Assembly: GCF_019039035.1 (NCBI RefSeq)
Contig: NZ_JAHNZT010000037.1
Span: 1 to 64,000 of the forward strand
DNA from: Citreicoccus inhibens
GTDB lineage: Bacteria > Myxococcota > Myxococcia > Myxococcales > Myxococcaceae
DNA length: 64,000 bases
Direction: 5' to 3'
The stretch's first letter is position 1. Each line of letters begins with the position of its first letter. Below, one piece after another: positions 48,214 to 60,242 of the stretch. The notes beneath the pieces are model-generated. The model was not told where the DNA came from, made no database searches, and worked only from the letters and a program-made list of their open reading frames with translations. Both the position numbers and the translations under genes were made by a program.

Positions 48214-49839
48214 ATGACGAAGACGACCGCGCCGACTCGCACCACCTGGACGCTGCTGCTGTCCTGCGCGCTGGCCCTCGTCCTGACCGCCCTTCCCGCC
48301 GAGGCCGCGCCTGCCGCCTCGCCGCCCCCGGGCACGCCCCCGGGCACGGTGCGGCTCACGCTGCTGCACCTCAATGACGTGTACCAGTTCCAGCCGTTGG
48401 CCAATGGACGCGGCGGGCTGGCCCGCGTGGCCACGCTGCGCGCCCAGGCGCTCAAGAAGTCGCCCCATGTCCTGACGCTGCTCGCAGGCGACACGCTGTC
48501 GCCGTCCGTCGAGTCCTCCGCCGAGATTCACGGCGAGGCGCTCAAGGGCCGGCAGATGGTGGATGCGTGGAACGCGCTCGGCCTGGACTACGCGGTGGTG
48601 GGCAACCACGAGTTCGACTTTGGCGACGACGTGCTGCGCGCGCGCATCCGCGAGTCGCGCTTCACGTGGCTGGGCGCCAACGTGGTGGACGCGACCACGG
48701 GGCAGACGTTCGCCGGGCTCAAGGGCTGGGACATCCGCGAGGTCGGCGGCGTGCGCGTGGGCATCTTCGGCGTGGTCCTGCCCGAGACACAGGGCGCCTC
48801 CAAGGCGGGCCCCACCACGCAGTTCAAGCCGTTCTGCGAGGCGGCCCAGCGCGCGGTGGCGGACGCGCGCGCGGCGGGCGCCCAAGTGGTCGTCGCGTTG
48901 ACGCATCTGGAAGATTCCGAGGACCGCGAACTGGCGCGCTGCGTGCGCGTGGACGCCATCATCGGCGGGCATAGCCACGAGCGGATGGAAGAGACCGTCG
49001 AGGGCACGCCCATCTACAAGCTGGATGAGGACGCCGAGGACCTGGGCGAGCTCACCCTCGACGTGGACGCGGCAACGGGCGCCGTGCGGAGCCATGCGTG
49101 GAAGGCCACGCCCATCACCGCGCGGATCCCCGAATCGCCCGCCTTCACCCAAGCGATGAAGGGCTACGCGCCGCTGCTGAAGGAGCTGTCGCAGCGCGTG
49201 GGGCGCTCGCCGGTGCCGCTGGACGCGCGCAGCGTGGAGAACCGACTGGGCGAGACGAACCTGGGTTCGTTCGTGGCGGATGCGTTCCGCGCGGCCACGG
49301 GCGCGGACGTGGCGCTGTGCAACGGCGGCGCCATCCGCGCGGATCGCGTGCTGCCCGCGGGGCCGCTCACGCGACGCGAGCTCTACTCCCTACTGCCGTA
49401 CCGCAACGACCTGGTCGTGGTGGACGTGAGCGGCGCCACGCTGCGCGCGGTGCTGGAGAACGGCGTGAGCCTCAGCGGCAAGCCCAAGCCTCCGGGACGC
49501 TTCCCGCAGGTGTCGGGCCTGCGCTTCGCCTATGACCTGGACAAGCCCGCGGGCGAGCGGGTGACGCGCGTGGAGGTGGGGGGCAAGCCGCTCGACCCCA
49601 CGGCCACCTATCGCCTCGCCACGCTCAGCTTCCTGACCGCGGGCAACGACGGCTACACCATGCTCAAGGACCTCCCTCCGCGACCGGGCACCCCCACCGG
49701 CGCGACGCCCTGGGATGTGCTCGCCACGGCATTGCGCACCGGACGCCCCGCGCCGCGCGCCAGGCCCGATGGGCGCATCCAACACGTCGGCGGCCCTGTC
49801 CAGGACGCCGCGCACGCGCCCGCCCCGCCCATGAAGTAG
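48214..49839 (+). CDS. Exported 5'-nucleotidase/UshA-type phosphatase (second copy)
   Basis: A 541-residue protein with a cleavable signal peptide (residues about 1-32, ending PAEAA-P) rather than a lipobox. Metallophosphatase motifs are HLNDVYQFQ (D55), AGDTLSPS, VGNHEFDFGDD, ALTHLEDSED and GGHSHERM. The 5'-nucleotidase C-domain has CNGGAIRADRVLPAG, ELYSLLPYRNDL and FLTAGNDGYTML. It is a paralogue of the lipoprotein at 6934-8733, with a Pro/Ala-rich end. It acts outside the cytoplasm. No good ribosome site is close to the ATG. Confidence 0.92.
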   Translation: MTKTTAPTRTTWTLLLSCALALVLTALPAEAAPAASPPPGTPPGTVRLTLLHLNDVYQFQPLANGRGGLARVATLRAQALKKSPHVLTLLAGDTLSPSVESSAEIHGEALKGRQMVDAWNALGLDYAVVGNHEFDFGDDVLRARIRESRFTWLGANVVDATTGQTFAGLKGWDIREVGGVRVGIFGVVLPETQGASKAGPTTQFKPFCEAAQRAVADARAAGAQVVVALTHLEDSEDRELARCVRVDAIIGGHSHERMEETVEGTPIYKLDEDAEDLGELTLDVDAATGAVRSHAWKATPITARIPESPAFTQAMKGYAPLLKELSQRVGRSPVPLDARSVENRLGETNLGSFVADAFRAATGADVALCNGGAIRADRVLPAGPLTRRELYSLLPYRNDLVVVDVSGATLRAVLENGVSLSGKPKPPGRFPQVSGLRFAYDLDKPAGERVTRVEVGGKPLDPTATYRLATLSFLTAGNDGYTMLKDLPPRPGTPTGATPWDVLATALRTGRPAPRARPDGRIQHVGGPVQDAAHAPAPPMK

Positions 49840-49915
49840 GCCCTGGCTGGCGCTCGCTCACCCGCCCGCGCCGCTCCACCCTGGCGCCCAGCAGGGAGGA
49901 AGCAACGCAGTCTGT

Positions 49916-49929
49916 CTGACATTGGTCAG
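49916..49929. promoter_or_regulatory. Perfect inverted repeat CTGAC-ATTG-GTCAG upstream of the efflux operon
   Basis: The two 5-bp arms are exact and lie about 45 bases before the first gene of the metal efflux operon, where a metal-responsive regulator could bind. No regulator gene adjoins it. Confidence 0.4.
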
Positions 49930-49973
49930 GGGCCGGTTGCGGCCTCGCGGGGCGTGCGCTAAGGACATGGGCG

Positions 49974-50303
49974 GTGCTGCGCTTCCTCCTCGTCCTCGTG
50001 CTGGTCCTCGGCCTCGTGCCTCCCCTGGGAGAGGCCGTGGAGATGGCCGTGCACTTCGCGACGACCGGCCACCTGGCGCACTTCCAGGCCGGTGAGAAGG
50101 ATTTGGACGCGGGCAACCGGGAGCATGGCTGTGGCCCCGTGGCCCACCACTGCTCCTGCTGTGTCAGTCAGTCGATGCTTCCCTCGGGGATTGCCCAGAC
50201 GGTGCTCCCGCCCATCCGGGCGGACGAGCCCATCCGCGGCGCCGAGCTGAAGGTCGCCACCGGAACGCCTCAGCGGCTGCTGCGCCCGCCCATAGCGGCG
50301 TAG
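49974..50303 (+). CDS. Small exported Cys/His-rich protein (GTG start)
   Basis: A protein of 109 residues with a GTG start at 49974; AAGGA lies eight bases upstream. A hydrophobic leader (residues 1-21, LRFLLVLVLVLGLVPPLGEA) is a signal peptide or anchor. The middle has HFATTGHLAHF and then HGCGPVAHHCSCCVS (about residues 51-65) with four cysteines and several histidines, a likely metal-binding site. The family is not recognised. It is the first gene before TolC/adaptor/RND genes, so a periplasmic metal-binding or sensing role is likely. Confidence 0.75.
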   Translation: MLRFLLVLVLVLGLVPPLGEAVEMAVHFATTGHLAHFQAGEKDLDAGNREHGCGPVAHHCSCCVSQSMLPSGIAQTVLPPIRADEPIRGAELKVATGTPQRLLRPPIAA

Positions 50304-50538
50304 CGCGCGCCCTCACGGTCATGGCTCGCGTCCATCGTGGCCACCCGCTCGTCCGGGCTGGGCCGCGCTGGCGTTGCGCGCGCCGTGGACTCGTCGCGCG
50401 CGCGAAAGCCTGACGCTTCCAACGTGGCGCTCCCAGGTCCATGCAAGGCATTGGGCCTGGGGCTGCCCTGGCACCTTCTCGCAGTCCTCGCGAAGGCCGT
50501 CTCCGGTGTGCCCGGAGTGGCGTCGCGGAGGCACGTTC

Positions 50539-51780
50539 ATGTCTCGTTTCCGATTCACCGTCGCACGCAAACCCTGGCTCCCCTTCGTGGTGGGCCTCTT
50601 GTCGATGCCCGCCCTGGCCCAGCGCGCCCTCACCGCGGAGAACGCGGTGGCGCTCGCGCTGGACCACAGCCCTCGTTTGATTCCCGCCCGCGCGGAGGTG
50701 GAGGAAGCCCGCGCGCGGGTGCAAGGCGCGGGACTCCTCTTCCAACAAAACCCCGAGCTGACCGTGGCCGCGGGGCCCCGGCTGCGCCCCGAAGGCGACA
50801 GCGCGGATGTGTCGGTCGGCCTCAGCCAGCGGATTGAGTTGCCAGGCCAGCGCAGTGCCCGCCGTGACGCGGCGGGCGCGCGGCTCGATGCGAGCGAGGC
50901 GCGCTGGGAGGCCCTCCGGGTCGACCTCGCCGCCGAGGCGCGTGAGGCGCATGCCCTGGCGCTCGCGGCCCAGGAGGAGACCCGGCTGGCGGAGGAAGGC
51001 CGGGCGCTCGCGGAAGAGGCCCTCCGCGCCGCGCGGGAGCGGCACGCCGCGGGGGCGGCGTCGAGCATCGAGGTCAACACCGCGCGCGTGGAGCAAGGCC
51101 GCGCCGCGCGAGAGCACGCGCTCGCCGTGCAGCGACGCGACGTGGCGCTCGCGCAGCTCCGGCTCCTGATGGGACTGGAGCCCTCCGAAACGCTGGACCT
51201 GGTGAACACGCCCACGAAGCCCGAGGAGGTGCCGCCGCTCGCGGCGCTCGTCGACACCGCCCTCGCCCGTCGCCCGGAAGTCCGCGCCGCGCGCTCCGGG
51301 CTTGCCGCCGCGCGCGCGGAGGCCACCCTGGCGCGAAGAGAGGCCCTGCCCAGTCCACGCCTTGGCGCGAGCTACGGCCGCGAGGAGGGCGCCACCATCA
51401 TCCAGGGCACGCTCGCCATCGATCTGCCCCTCTTCCAGCGCAACCAGGAGGCGCGCGGCGCCAGCGCCGCGCGCGCCACCGCGGCGGACAGCACCGTGCG
51501 CGCCGTCGAGCAGCAGGTGCGCTCCGAGGTGACGCTCGCCCGCCAACGCTACGAGTCCGCAGTCACCGCGACGTCCAACTACAGCGACGAGGTGCTCGCC
51601 GCCGTTCAACAGAACCTGGAGTTGATCAACGAGGCCTACCGCGCGGGGAAGGTGGACTTCCTGGAGCTGCTCATCATCCGCCGCGAGTCCTTGGACACGC
51701 GACGCGGAGCCATCGAAGCGCGACGGGAGATGACCGTCGCTGACGCACGCCTGAAGCAGTCCCTGGGGAGCATTCCATGA
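50539..51780 (+). CDS. TolC-family outer membrane efflux protein (CzcC-type)
   Basis: A 413-residue protein from ATG 50539 (GCGGAGG upstream). The signal peptide (1-28) ends in MPALAQ. Two TolC repeats are seen as helical stretches with ALALDHSPRLIPARAEVEEA in the first half and QVRSEVTLARQRYESAVT in the second. It forms the outer-membrane channel of the tripartite pump. The stop overlaps the ATG of the adaptor (ATGA), consistent with a czcCBA operon. Confidence 0.9.
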   Translation: MSRFRFTVARKPWLPFVVGLLSMPALAQRALTAENAVALALDHSPRLIPARAEVEEARARVQGAGLLFQQNPELTVAAGPRLRPEGDSADVSVGLSQRIELPGQRSARRDAAGARLDASEARWEALRVDLAAEAREAHALALAAQEETRLAEEGRALAEEALRAARERHAAGAASSIEVNTARVEQGRAAREHALAVQRRDVALAQLRLLMGLEPSETLDLVNTPTKPEEVPPLAALVDTALARRPEVRAARSGLAAARAEATLARREALPSPRLGASYGREEGATIIQGTLAIDLPLFQRNQEARGASAARATAADSTVRAVEQQVRSEVTLARQRYESAVTATSNYSDEVLAAVQQNLELINEAYRAGKVDFLELLIIRRESLDTRRGAIEARREMTVADARLKQSLGSIP

Positions 51781-52979
51781 AGCGCCTGTCCTGGATGTGG
51801 CTCACGACGTTGCTGCTCTCCGCCCCCGCCTGCACGAAACGCGACGAGGCCCCCCCCACGCCCCCCGCGGCGGCCGAGCCCGAGCCGAGGCCCACGGAGC
51901 ATGACGAGGTCATCACCCTGGCCCCCGAGGCCCTGAAGAACGCCAAGCTGGAGCGTGCTCGCGCCGAGCACCGCCCCCTGCGCCGCGGCCTGAACGCCAC
52001 GGCGCGACTCGCGTTCCTGCCCAAGTCCGTGGCGCAGGTGGCGGCGCGCGTACCCGGGCGGCTCGTGAGCCTCGAGGTCAATCTCGGGCAGAAGGTGAAG
52101 AAGGGCGAGGTGCTCGGCTACCTGGAGAGCCCGGAGCTGGGCCAGGCCCGAGCGGACTACCTGTCCTCGGCGACGAAGTCTCGCGTGGCCGAGGAGAACT
52201 TCCGCCGCGAGCAGGAGCTCCTGCGCAAGGGCATCTCGTCCGAGCGCGAGGCGCTGCAGGCCGAGGCTGAGTTCTCCACCGCGCGCGCGGACATGAACGC
52301 CGCGGAGGGGCGGCTGCATGCGCTCGGACTCAACGACGCGGAGATCCGCGCGCTCAAGGCCGACGAGCACTACAGCTCCCGCTTCCCCGCGCGAAGCCCG
52401 CTGGACGGCACGGTGGTGGAGATGACCGGCGCGGTGGGCGCAAGCGTGGAGGCCTCCACGCCGCTGTTCACCGTGGCGGACCCCAGCCGCCTCTGGGGCG
52501 TGCTGGACGTGTTCGAGTCCCAGCTCTCCAGCGTGCGCACCGGGCAGCGCGTGGTGCTCACCGTCGCCGCGTTGGGCGAGCGGCGATTCGAGGGACGGGT
52601 GGACTCCATCGGCGACATCGTGGACGAGAAGACGCGGACCGTTCCCGTGCGCGTCACCGTCTCCAACGAGGACGGCGCGCTGAAGTCCGGCATGTTCGCC
52701 CAGGCGGAGGTGCTCACCACCGAGGCCGCGGGCACAGAGCCCAGCCCCGCCCGACTCGTCATCCCGCGCGAGGCCGTGCAGGAGCAAGGCGACGCGCGCG
52801 TCGTCTTCGTGCCCTTGGGAGAGGGCCGGTTCAGGCCGGTGCCGGTGAAGCTGGGGGCCCGCACGGCCCAGGAGGTGGAAGTCCTCTCGGGGCTCGACGC
52901 GGGCACGGAGGTCATCACCCAGGGCGCGTTCATCCTCAAGTCCGAGCTCTCCAAGGAGAGCTTGGGCGAGTCCGACTGA
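51777..52979 (+). CDS. RND efflux periplasmic adaptor (CzcB-type lipoprotein)
   Basis: A 400-residue membrane-fusion protein. It has a lipobox-like end LLSAPAC (C19) and so is probably lipid-anchored. The lipoyl-like halves are PGRLVSLEVNLGQKVKKGEVLGYL and FPARSPLDGTVVEMTGAVGASV, flanking the coiled coil (about 115-195). The beta-barrel part contains VDSIGDIVDEKTRTVPVRVTV. It links the RND pump at the inner membrane to the TolC channel. ATGA overlap with the TolC gene; the RND gene starts 13 bases later. Confidence 0.92.
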   Translation: MKRLSWMWLTTLLLSAPACTKRDEAPPTPPAAAEPEPRPTEHDEVITLAPEALKNAKLERARAEHRPLRRGLNATARLAFLPKSVAQVAARVPGRLVSLEVNLGQKVKKGEVLGYLESPELGQARADYLSSATKSRVAEENFRREQELLRKGISSEREALQAEAEFSTARADMNAAEGRLHALGLNDAEIRALKADEHYSSRFPARSPLDGTVVEMTGAVGASVEASTPLFTVADPSRLWGVLDVFESQLSSVRTGQRVVLTVAALGERRFEGRVDSIGDIVDEKTRTVPVRVTVSNEDGALKSGMFAQAEVLTTEAAGTEPSPARLVIPREAVQEQGDARVVFVPLGEGRFRPVPVKLGARTAQEVEVLSGLDAGTEVITQGAFILKSELSKESLGESD

Positions 52980-52992
52980 GAGCGAGGCGCAC

Positions 52993-56094
<3,102 letters not shown>

Positions 56095-56113
56095 CGTCAC
56101 GCGCGGGGAATTC

Positions 56114-56156
56114 GGGGAGCGCGCCGCGGGCCCTACCGCTGGCGCGCTCCCCTCTT
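56114..56156 (+). terminator. Rho-independent-type terminator after the efflux operon
   Basis: A perfect 12-bp stem GGGGAGCGCGCC (56114-56125) with GGCGCGCTCCCC (56141-56152), 15-base loop, then TCTT. It closes the efflux operon. Confidence 0.75.
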
Positions 56157-56202
56157 GCGTCATGGCCCACCCACGCGGTATTTCCTGCGCGCCTTTCGAC
56201 TT

Positions 56203-56217
56203 TGCGAATCACTATCA
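56203..56217. promoter_or_regulatory. Possible Fur-box-like site
   Basis: TGCGAATCACTATCA, read leftward, fits the 7-1-7 Fur pattern (TGATAAT-N-ATTATCA) at 11 of 14 positions. It lies 27 bases upstream of the RCC1 gene in an AT-rich patch. Sequence similarity only. Confidence 0.3.
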
Positions 56218-56243
56218 ATTTCAACTTCAACACCGGGCTCCCC

Positions 56244-58007
56244 ATGAAGCGCTTCCGTCTCCTGCCCTCGCTGCTGCTGCTGTTGCTCGCGGCCTGCGGC
56301 TCGGAGGGCTCCTCGTCGACTCCTGGCATCCCCGCGCCGCCGTACATCGCGGTGCTGTCGTCCGTGTCCGGCACGCTGACGCAGGCCCCCCTCACCGTGA
56401 CGGGCTACGTGCAGGCGGGCAGTCCGGTGGAGTCCATCGAAGGGCGGCTCGACGAGGGCGAGCCGCTGCCCGTCGAATGGGACAAGGCGGAGGGCCACAC
56501 GCCGAGCTTCCGCGTGCAGGTGTCGCTCCCGCTTGGGGACAGCACGCTGCGACTGGACGCGGTGGACCAGGCGGGCGGGCACAGCACGCGCACGCTGCGG
56601 CTGCATCGCGAGGAGCCGCCCGACACGACGGCGCCCTCCGTCCGGTTGGTGACGCCCGAGCCGGACCAGGCCCTCACGGTGCGCCGGGTGCGAGTGCAGG
56701 CCATCGCCACGGATGACCAGGGTGTAGCGCAGGTGTCGTTCACGCTGAATGGCGCCACGGCGCAGCCGGTGACGGGACCCGGCGCGGATGGCGCGCTCAC
56801 CTTTGATGTGACGCCGCGCCCCGGCGCCAACACCTTGGTGGTGCAGGCCACCGATGCGCGCGGCAACACCGGCACGGCCTCGGTGACGTTCCACTTCGGC
56901 AGCCTCACCTCGGCGGGCGGACTGCACACCGGCGTGGTGCGCGCGGGCGCACTCTACACGTGGGGCCGCAACAACAAGGGACAGCTGGGCCTGGGCGCAT
57001 CGGTGACGGCGGATCAATCCGTGCCGCACGCCGTGCGCACGCTCACCCACGTGGCCGCCATCGCGTTCAACCAGAACCACTCGCTGGCCATCGATGACGC
57101 GGGCGCGGTGTGGACATGGGGCGAGAACGCGAACGGGCAGCTCGGACTCGGCGCGCCCCCCGCCGTCGAGGGCGGTACGCGGACGCCGGACGTCACGCCG
57201 CGCTCGGAGCCCACGCGGGTCGCGGTGGCGGGCGCGGTGGCGGGCGTGCTCGGCTACCGGCACACCCTGGTGCTGATGGAGGACGGCACCGTGCGCGCGT
57301 TCGGCGACAACAGCAACGGCCAGCTCGGAGACGGCACCGTCACGTCGCGCGACTATCCGGTCGCGGTGGTGGGGCTGACGGACGTGGTGAAGCTGGCGGC
57401 CGGCTCGCAGCACTCGGTGGCGCTCAAGGCGGACGGCACCGTGTGGACGTGGGGCCGCAACACCTACGGCACGCTGGGGCTCGGCGCCGCGGACGCCATC
57501 AACCACCCGACGCCCGAGAAGGTCCCCGGCGTGGAGAACGTGGTGGACATCGCCACGGGCCGAGACCACGTCCTCGCCGTGCACGCGGACGGCACGGTGT
57601 CCGCGTGGGGCCTGGACTCCGCGGGGCAGCTCGGCACGGGCGCCATCAGCGTGGAGAAGCAGAGCGCCGTCCCCGTGAAGGTGAAGGACGTGACGGACGC
57701 GCGCGCGGTCTACGCCAACGGGTTGTTTGGATTCGTTCGCCGCGCGGACGGCACGCTGCTGGGCTGGGGCCAGAACGGCAACGGGCAGCTCGGGCTGAGC
57801 GACACGAAGGACAAGGGCACCGCGACGCCGTCGGCGCCGGGGCTCGGCCGCATCGCCTCGCTGGGGCTGGGCGCCACCCACGTCATCAGCCTGCGCGGCG
57901 ATGACTCGGTCTACGTCTGGGGCTGGAACTCGAAGGGCTCGCTGGGCCGCACGGACCTGCTGGAGAACTGGTCGTTTCCTGATCCGCTCCAGGTGGTGCT
58001 GCCGTGA
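56244..58007 (+). CDS. RCC1-repeat lipoprotein with N-terminal Ig-like region
   Basis: A 587-residue protein from ATG 56244. A signal sequence of Leu repeats ends in LLAAC, so C18 is lipidated. Residues about 30-220 form Ig-like or beta-sandwich domains (SSVSGTLTQAPLTVTGYV; a second one near VRLVTPEPDQALTVRRVRV). Residues about 225-580 hold at least seven RCC1-type repeats, for example LYTWGRNNKGQLGLGASV, VWTWGENANGQLGLGAP and VYVWGWNSKGSLGRTDL, which form a beta-propeller. It is probably a surface binding protein. Its stop overlaps the GTG start of the di-haem gene. Confidence 0.92.
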   Translation: MKRFRLLPSLLLLLLAACGSEGSSSTPGIPAPPYIAVLSSVSGTLTQAPLTVTGYVQAGSPVESIEGRLDEGEPLPVEWDKAEGHTPSFRVQVSLPLGDSTLRLDAVDQAGGHSTRTLRLHREEPPDTTAPSVRLVTPEPDQALTVRRVRVQAIATDDQGVAQVSFTLNGATAQPVTGPGADGALTFDVTPRPGANTLVVQATDARGNTGTASVTFHFGSLTSAGGLHTGVVRAGALYTWGRNNKGQLGLGASVTADQSVPHAVRTLTHVAAIAFNQNHSLAIDDAGAVWTWGENANGQLGLGAPPAVEGGTRTPDVTPRSEPTRVAVAGAVAGVLGYRHTLVLMEDGTVRAFGDNSNGQLGDGTVTSRDYPVAVVGLTDVVKLAAGSQHSVALKADGTVWTWGRNTYGTLGLGAADAINHPTPEKVPGVENVVDIATGRDHVLAVHADGTVSAWGLDSAGQLGTGAISVEKQSAVPVKVKDVTDARAVYANGLFGFVRRADGTLLGWGQNGNGQLGLSDTKDKGTATPSAPGLGRIASLGLGATHVISLRGDDSVYVWGWNSKGSLGRTDLLENWSFPDPLQVVLP

Positions 58008-59455
58008 GCCGCGCCGCCCGGCTCGGGCTACTCGCACTGCTCGCGCTGGGCGGCTGCGGTGAGACGAGGGACACGCGGCCCACGGAGCCACCGCCGACCA
58101 CCGAGCCGCCCCCCACGCCCGAGCCGCCCGTTCGCCACGACGTGGTGGAGGAGGGCGAGGAGCGGCCCGGGGGTGCCACCAGCGTGGCCGACACGAGCGC
58201 GAGCGCCTTCACGCGCCCCGCCGCGAACCTCACGCTGGAGCGCCGCACGGAGTTCCTGGTGGGCGAGGCGCTCTTCGAGGCGGACTGGATGGCCGCGCCC
58301 GGTGCCCGCGCGGACCGCGACGGCTTGGGCCCCCTCTTCCACTCCGTCTCGTGCGTCGCATGTCACCTCGGTCATGGTCGCGGCCGCGCACCCGAAGTGG
58401 GCGAAGTCGCCGACACGCTGCTGGTGCGCCTGTCGGTGCCCGGACGCGACGCACACGGCGCCCCAGTCCCCGAGCCCACGTACGGAGACCAGCTCCAGCC
58501 CCGAGCCGTCGCCGGCGTGCCCGCGGAGGGACAGGTGCGCGCTCGCTGGACCGAGGTGCCCGGCACCTTCGTCGATGGCGCGGCCTACTCGCTGACCCGG
58601 CCGGAGTTCGTGCTCGAGGAGCTGGCCCATGGGCCCCTGTCTCCGGACCTGCGCACCTCCGCGCGCGTGGCGCAGCCCATGATTGGACTGGGCCTGCTCG
58701 CCGCGGTGAGCGAGGCGGACCTGCTGTCCTGGGCGGACGCGAACGACGCGAATGGCGATGGCATCTCCGGCCGACCGAACCGCGTCTGGAATCGGCGGCT
58801 CGGCGCCACGGTGACGGGGCGCTTCGGGTGGAAGGCCAACCAGCCGGACCTGGCGCACCAGAACGCGGGCGCGCTCCTGGGCGACCTCGGGCTGACGTCT
58901 CCGTTGCTGCCCACGGAGAACTGCATGCCCGGACAAACCGCGTGTCAGGCCCAACCCTCGGGAGGCGCGCCCGAGGTGAGCGAGCGACAGGCGGCGGCGC
59001 TCGACTTCTTCAGTCACACGCTGGCCACGCCGCTGCGCTCGGGCGTGGATGCGCCCAAGGTGCTGCGCGGCAAGGCGCTGTTCCACGAGATGGGCTGCGC
59101 GAAGTGTCACCGGCCGTCGTACGTGACGGGGACACTGGAGGGCTACCCCGAGCTGTCGGGCCAACGCATCTGGCCGTACTCGGACCTGCTGCTGCACGAC
59201 ATGGGCGAGGGGCTCGCGGATGGTCGCGAGGACTTCGAGGCCACGGGCCGCGAGTGGCGCACGCCTCCATTGTGGGGCATCGGGCGCACGGGCACGGTCA
59301 GCGGCCACACGCGCTTGCTCCACGACGGCCGAGCGCGCTCCCTCACGGAGGCCATCCTCTGGCACGGAGGAGAAGCAGCGCCCGCGCAAGAGCGCTTCCG
59401 TGCACTGTCCGACGAGGCCCGCGCCGCGGTGGTCACCTTCCTCGAGTCGCTCTAG
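58004..59455 (+). CDS. Di-haem oxidoreductase-family lipoprotein (DUF1111)
   Basis: A 483-residue protein with a GTG start at 58004, overlapping the RCC1 stop. The lipobox gives C18 (LALGGC), followed by a Pro/Thr/Glu-rich linker. Two c-type haem sites are present: C117-V-A-C-H in SVSCVACH and C-A-K-C-H near residue 366. Between them are conserved DUF1111 motifs GLGPLFHSVSC and FGWKANQPDLAHQ; the C-terminus has TPPLWGIGRTG and LHDGRARSLTEAILWHGGEA. The family is linked to iron-regulated or oxidation functions, and the exact reaction is unknown. It acts outside the cytoplasm. Its stop abuts that of the convergent YdcF-like gene. Confidence 0.93.
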   Translation: MSRAARLGLLALLALGGCGETRDTRPTEPPPTTEPPPTPEPPVRHDVVEEGEERPGGATSVADTSASAFTRPAANLTLERRTEFLVGEALFEADWMAAPGARADRDGLGPLFHSVSCVACHLGHGRGRAPEVGEVADTLLVRLSVPGRDAHGAPVPEPTYGDQLQPRAVAGVPAEGQVRARWTEVPGTFVDGAAYSLTRPEFVLEELAHGPLSPDLRTSARVAQPMIGLGLLAAVSEADLLSWADANDANGDGISGRPNRVWNRRLGATVTGRFGWKANQPDLAHQNAGALLGDLGLTSPLLPTENCMPGQTACQAQPSGGAPEVSERQAAALDFFSHTLATPLRSGVDAPKVLRGKALFHEMGCAKCHRPSYVTGTLEGYPELSGQRIWPYSDLLLHDMGEGLADGREDFEATGREWRTPPLWGIGRTGTVSGHTRLLHDGRARSLTEAILWHGGEAAPAQERFRALSDEARAAVVTFLESL

Positions 59456-60232
59456 TCAGGGAGCGGTCCATCCGCGCACGCGGTACACCCAGCGCCCCGC
59501 CAGCTCACGCAAGACCTCCGTGCTCTGGCTGAGCGCCCCCGCGCGAGGCAACCAGCTCATGCGCGACCACGGGGTGTTCGAGGCGCGCACGTCCACCACC
59601 AGGGTGTCCGGATGCAAGCCCACCGCGGCGAAACATCCGGCCGCGCGCGGCATGTGCGCGGCGCTCGTCACCAAGAGGAGCGAGTGCCAACCGCGCTCGC
59701 GGATGATGCGCGCGGACTCCAAGGCGTTCTCACGGGTGTTGCGGCTGCGCCCCTCGGTGACGATGCGCTCGGGAGCAATGCCCCAGTCCTGGAGCTGCCT
59801 CGAGAGCACGTCCGCCTCCACCACCGCCTCCGGTCGCGGATCCAACGAGCCCCCGGACAACAGCACCTGCCGAGCCCGGCCCGCGCGCAGCAGCTCGAAG
59901 CCACGCAGCACGCGCTCCACCGCCGCGTTGTACTCGGGCTGCCCGGTGCGCTCGGAGGCCGAGGGGTCCAACCCGCCGCCCAGGACGATGACGGCGTCGT
60001 AGACGACCTCCTCGCGCCAGGTGCTCACCGCGCTCGCCTCGGTGGCCCGGGTGAGCCACGCGGACACGGGCTCGGACGAAAAGGCCAGCAGCACCGCGAG
60101 CCCCAGCCCCAGCAACGCACGAGCCCCCCGAGGCCAGCGCCGCGCGAGCACCGTGCCCGCCAGCAGCCCCCCGAGCGCCCACGTCAGCGGCGCGAGAAAC
60201 AGGTCCAGCACCTTCGACAGGAAGAGGAACAT
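59456..60232 (-). CDS. YdcF/DUF218-family membrane protein
   Basis: A 258-residue protein. Two N-terminal hydrophobic segments (residues about 8-27 and 38-52) are followed by the DUF218 domain with VIVLGGGLDPSA, RGFELLRAGRARQVLLSGGS, EADVLSRQLQDWGIAPE, SRNTRENA and LLVTSAAHMPRA. Related proteins SanA and ElyC affect envelope permeability and lipid-carrier-linked glycan steps; the exact chemistry is not settled. It starts 10 bases after the nadK stop on the same strand, so the two are probably co-transcribed. Confidence 0.9.
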   Translation of the reverse strand: MFLFLSKVLDLFLAPLTWALGGLLAGTVLARRWPRGARALLGLGLAVLLAFSSEPVSAWLTRATEASAVSTWREEVVYDAVIVLGGGLDPSASERTGQPEYNAAVERVLRGFELLRAGRARQVLLSGGSLDPRPEAVVEADVLSRQLQDWGIAPERIVTEGRSRNTRENALESARIIRERGWHSLLLVTSAAHMPRAAGCFAAVGLHPDTLVVDVRASNTPWSRMSWLPRAGALSQSTEVLRELAGRWVYRVRGWTAP

Positions 60233-60242
60233 CGCCCGACGG

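Noticed and set aside
49960-49965. TAAGGA as a -10 with TTGCGG at 49937 as -35
   Set aside because: It coincides with the ribosome-binding site AAGGA of the GTG-start gene and would give almost no leader; the match to consensus is poor.
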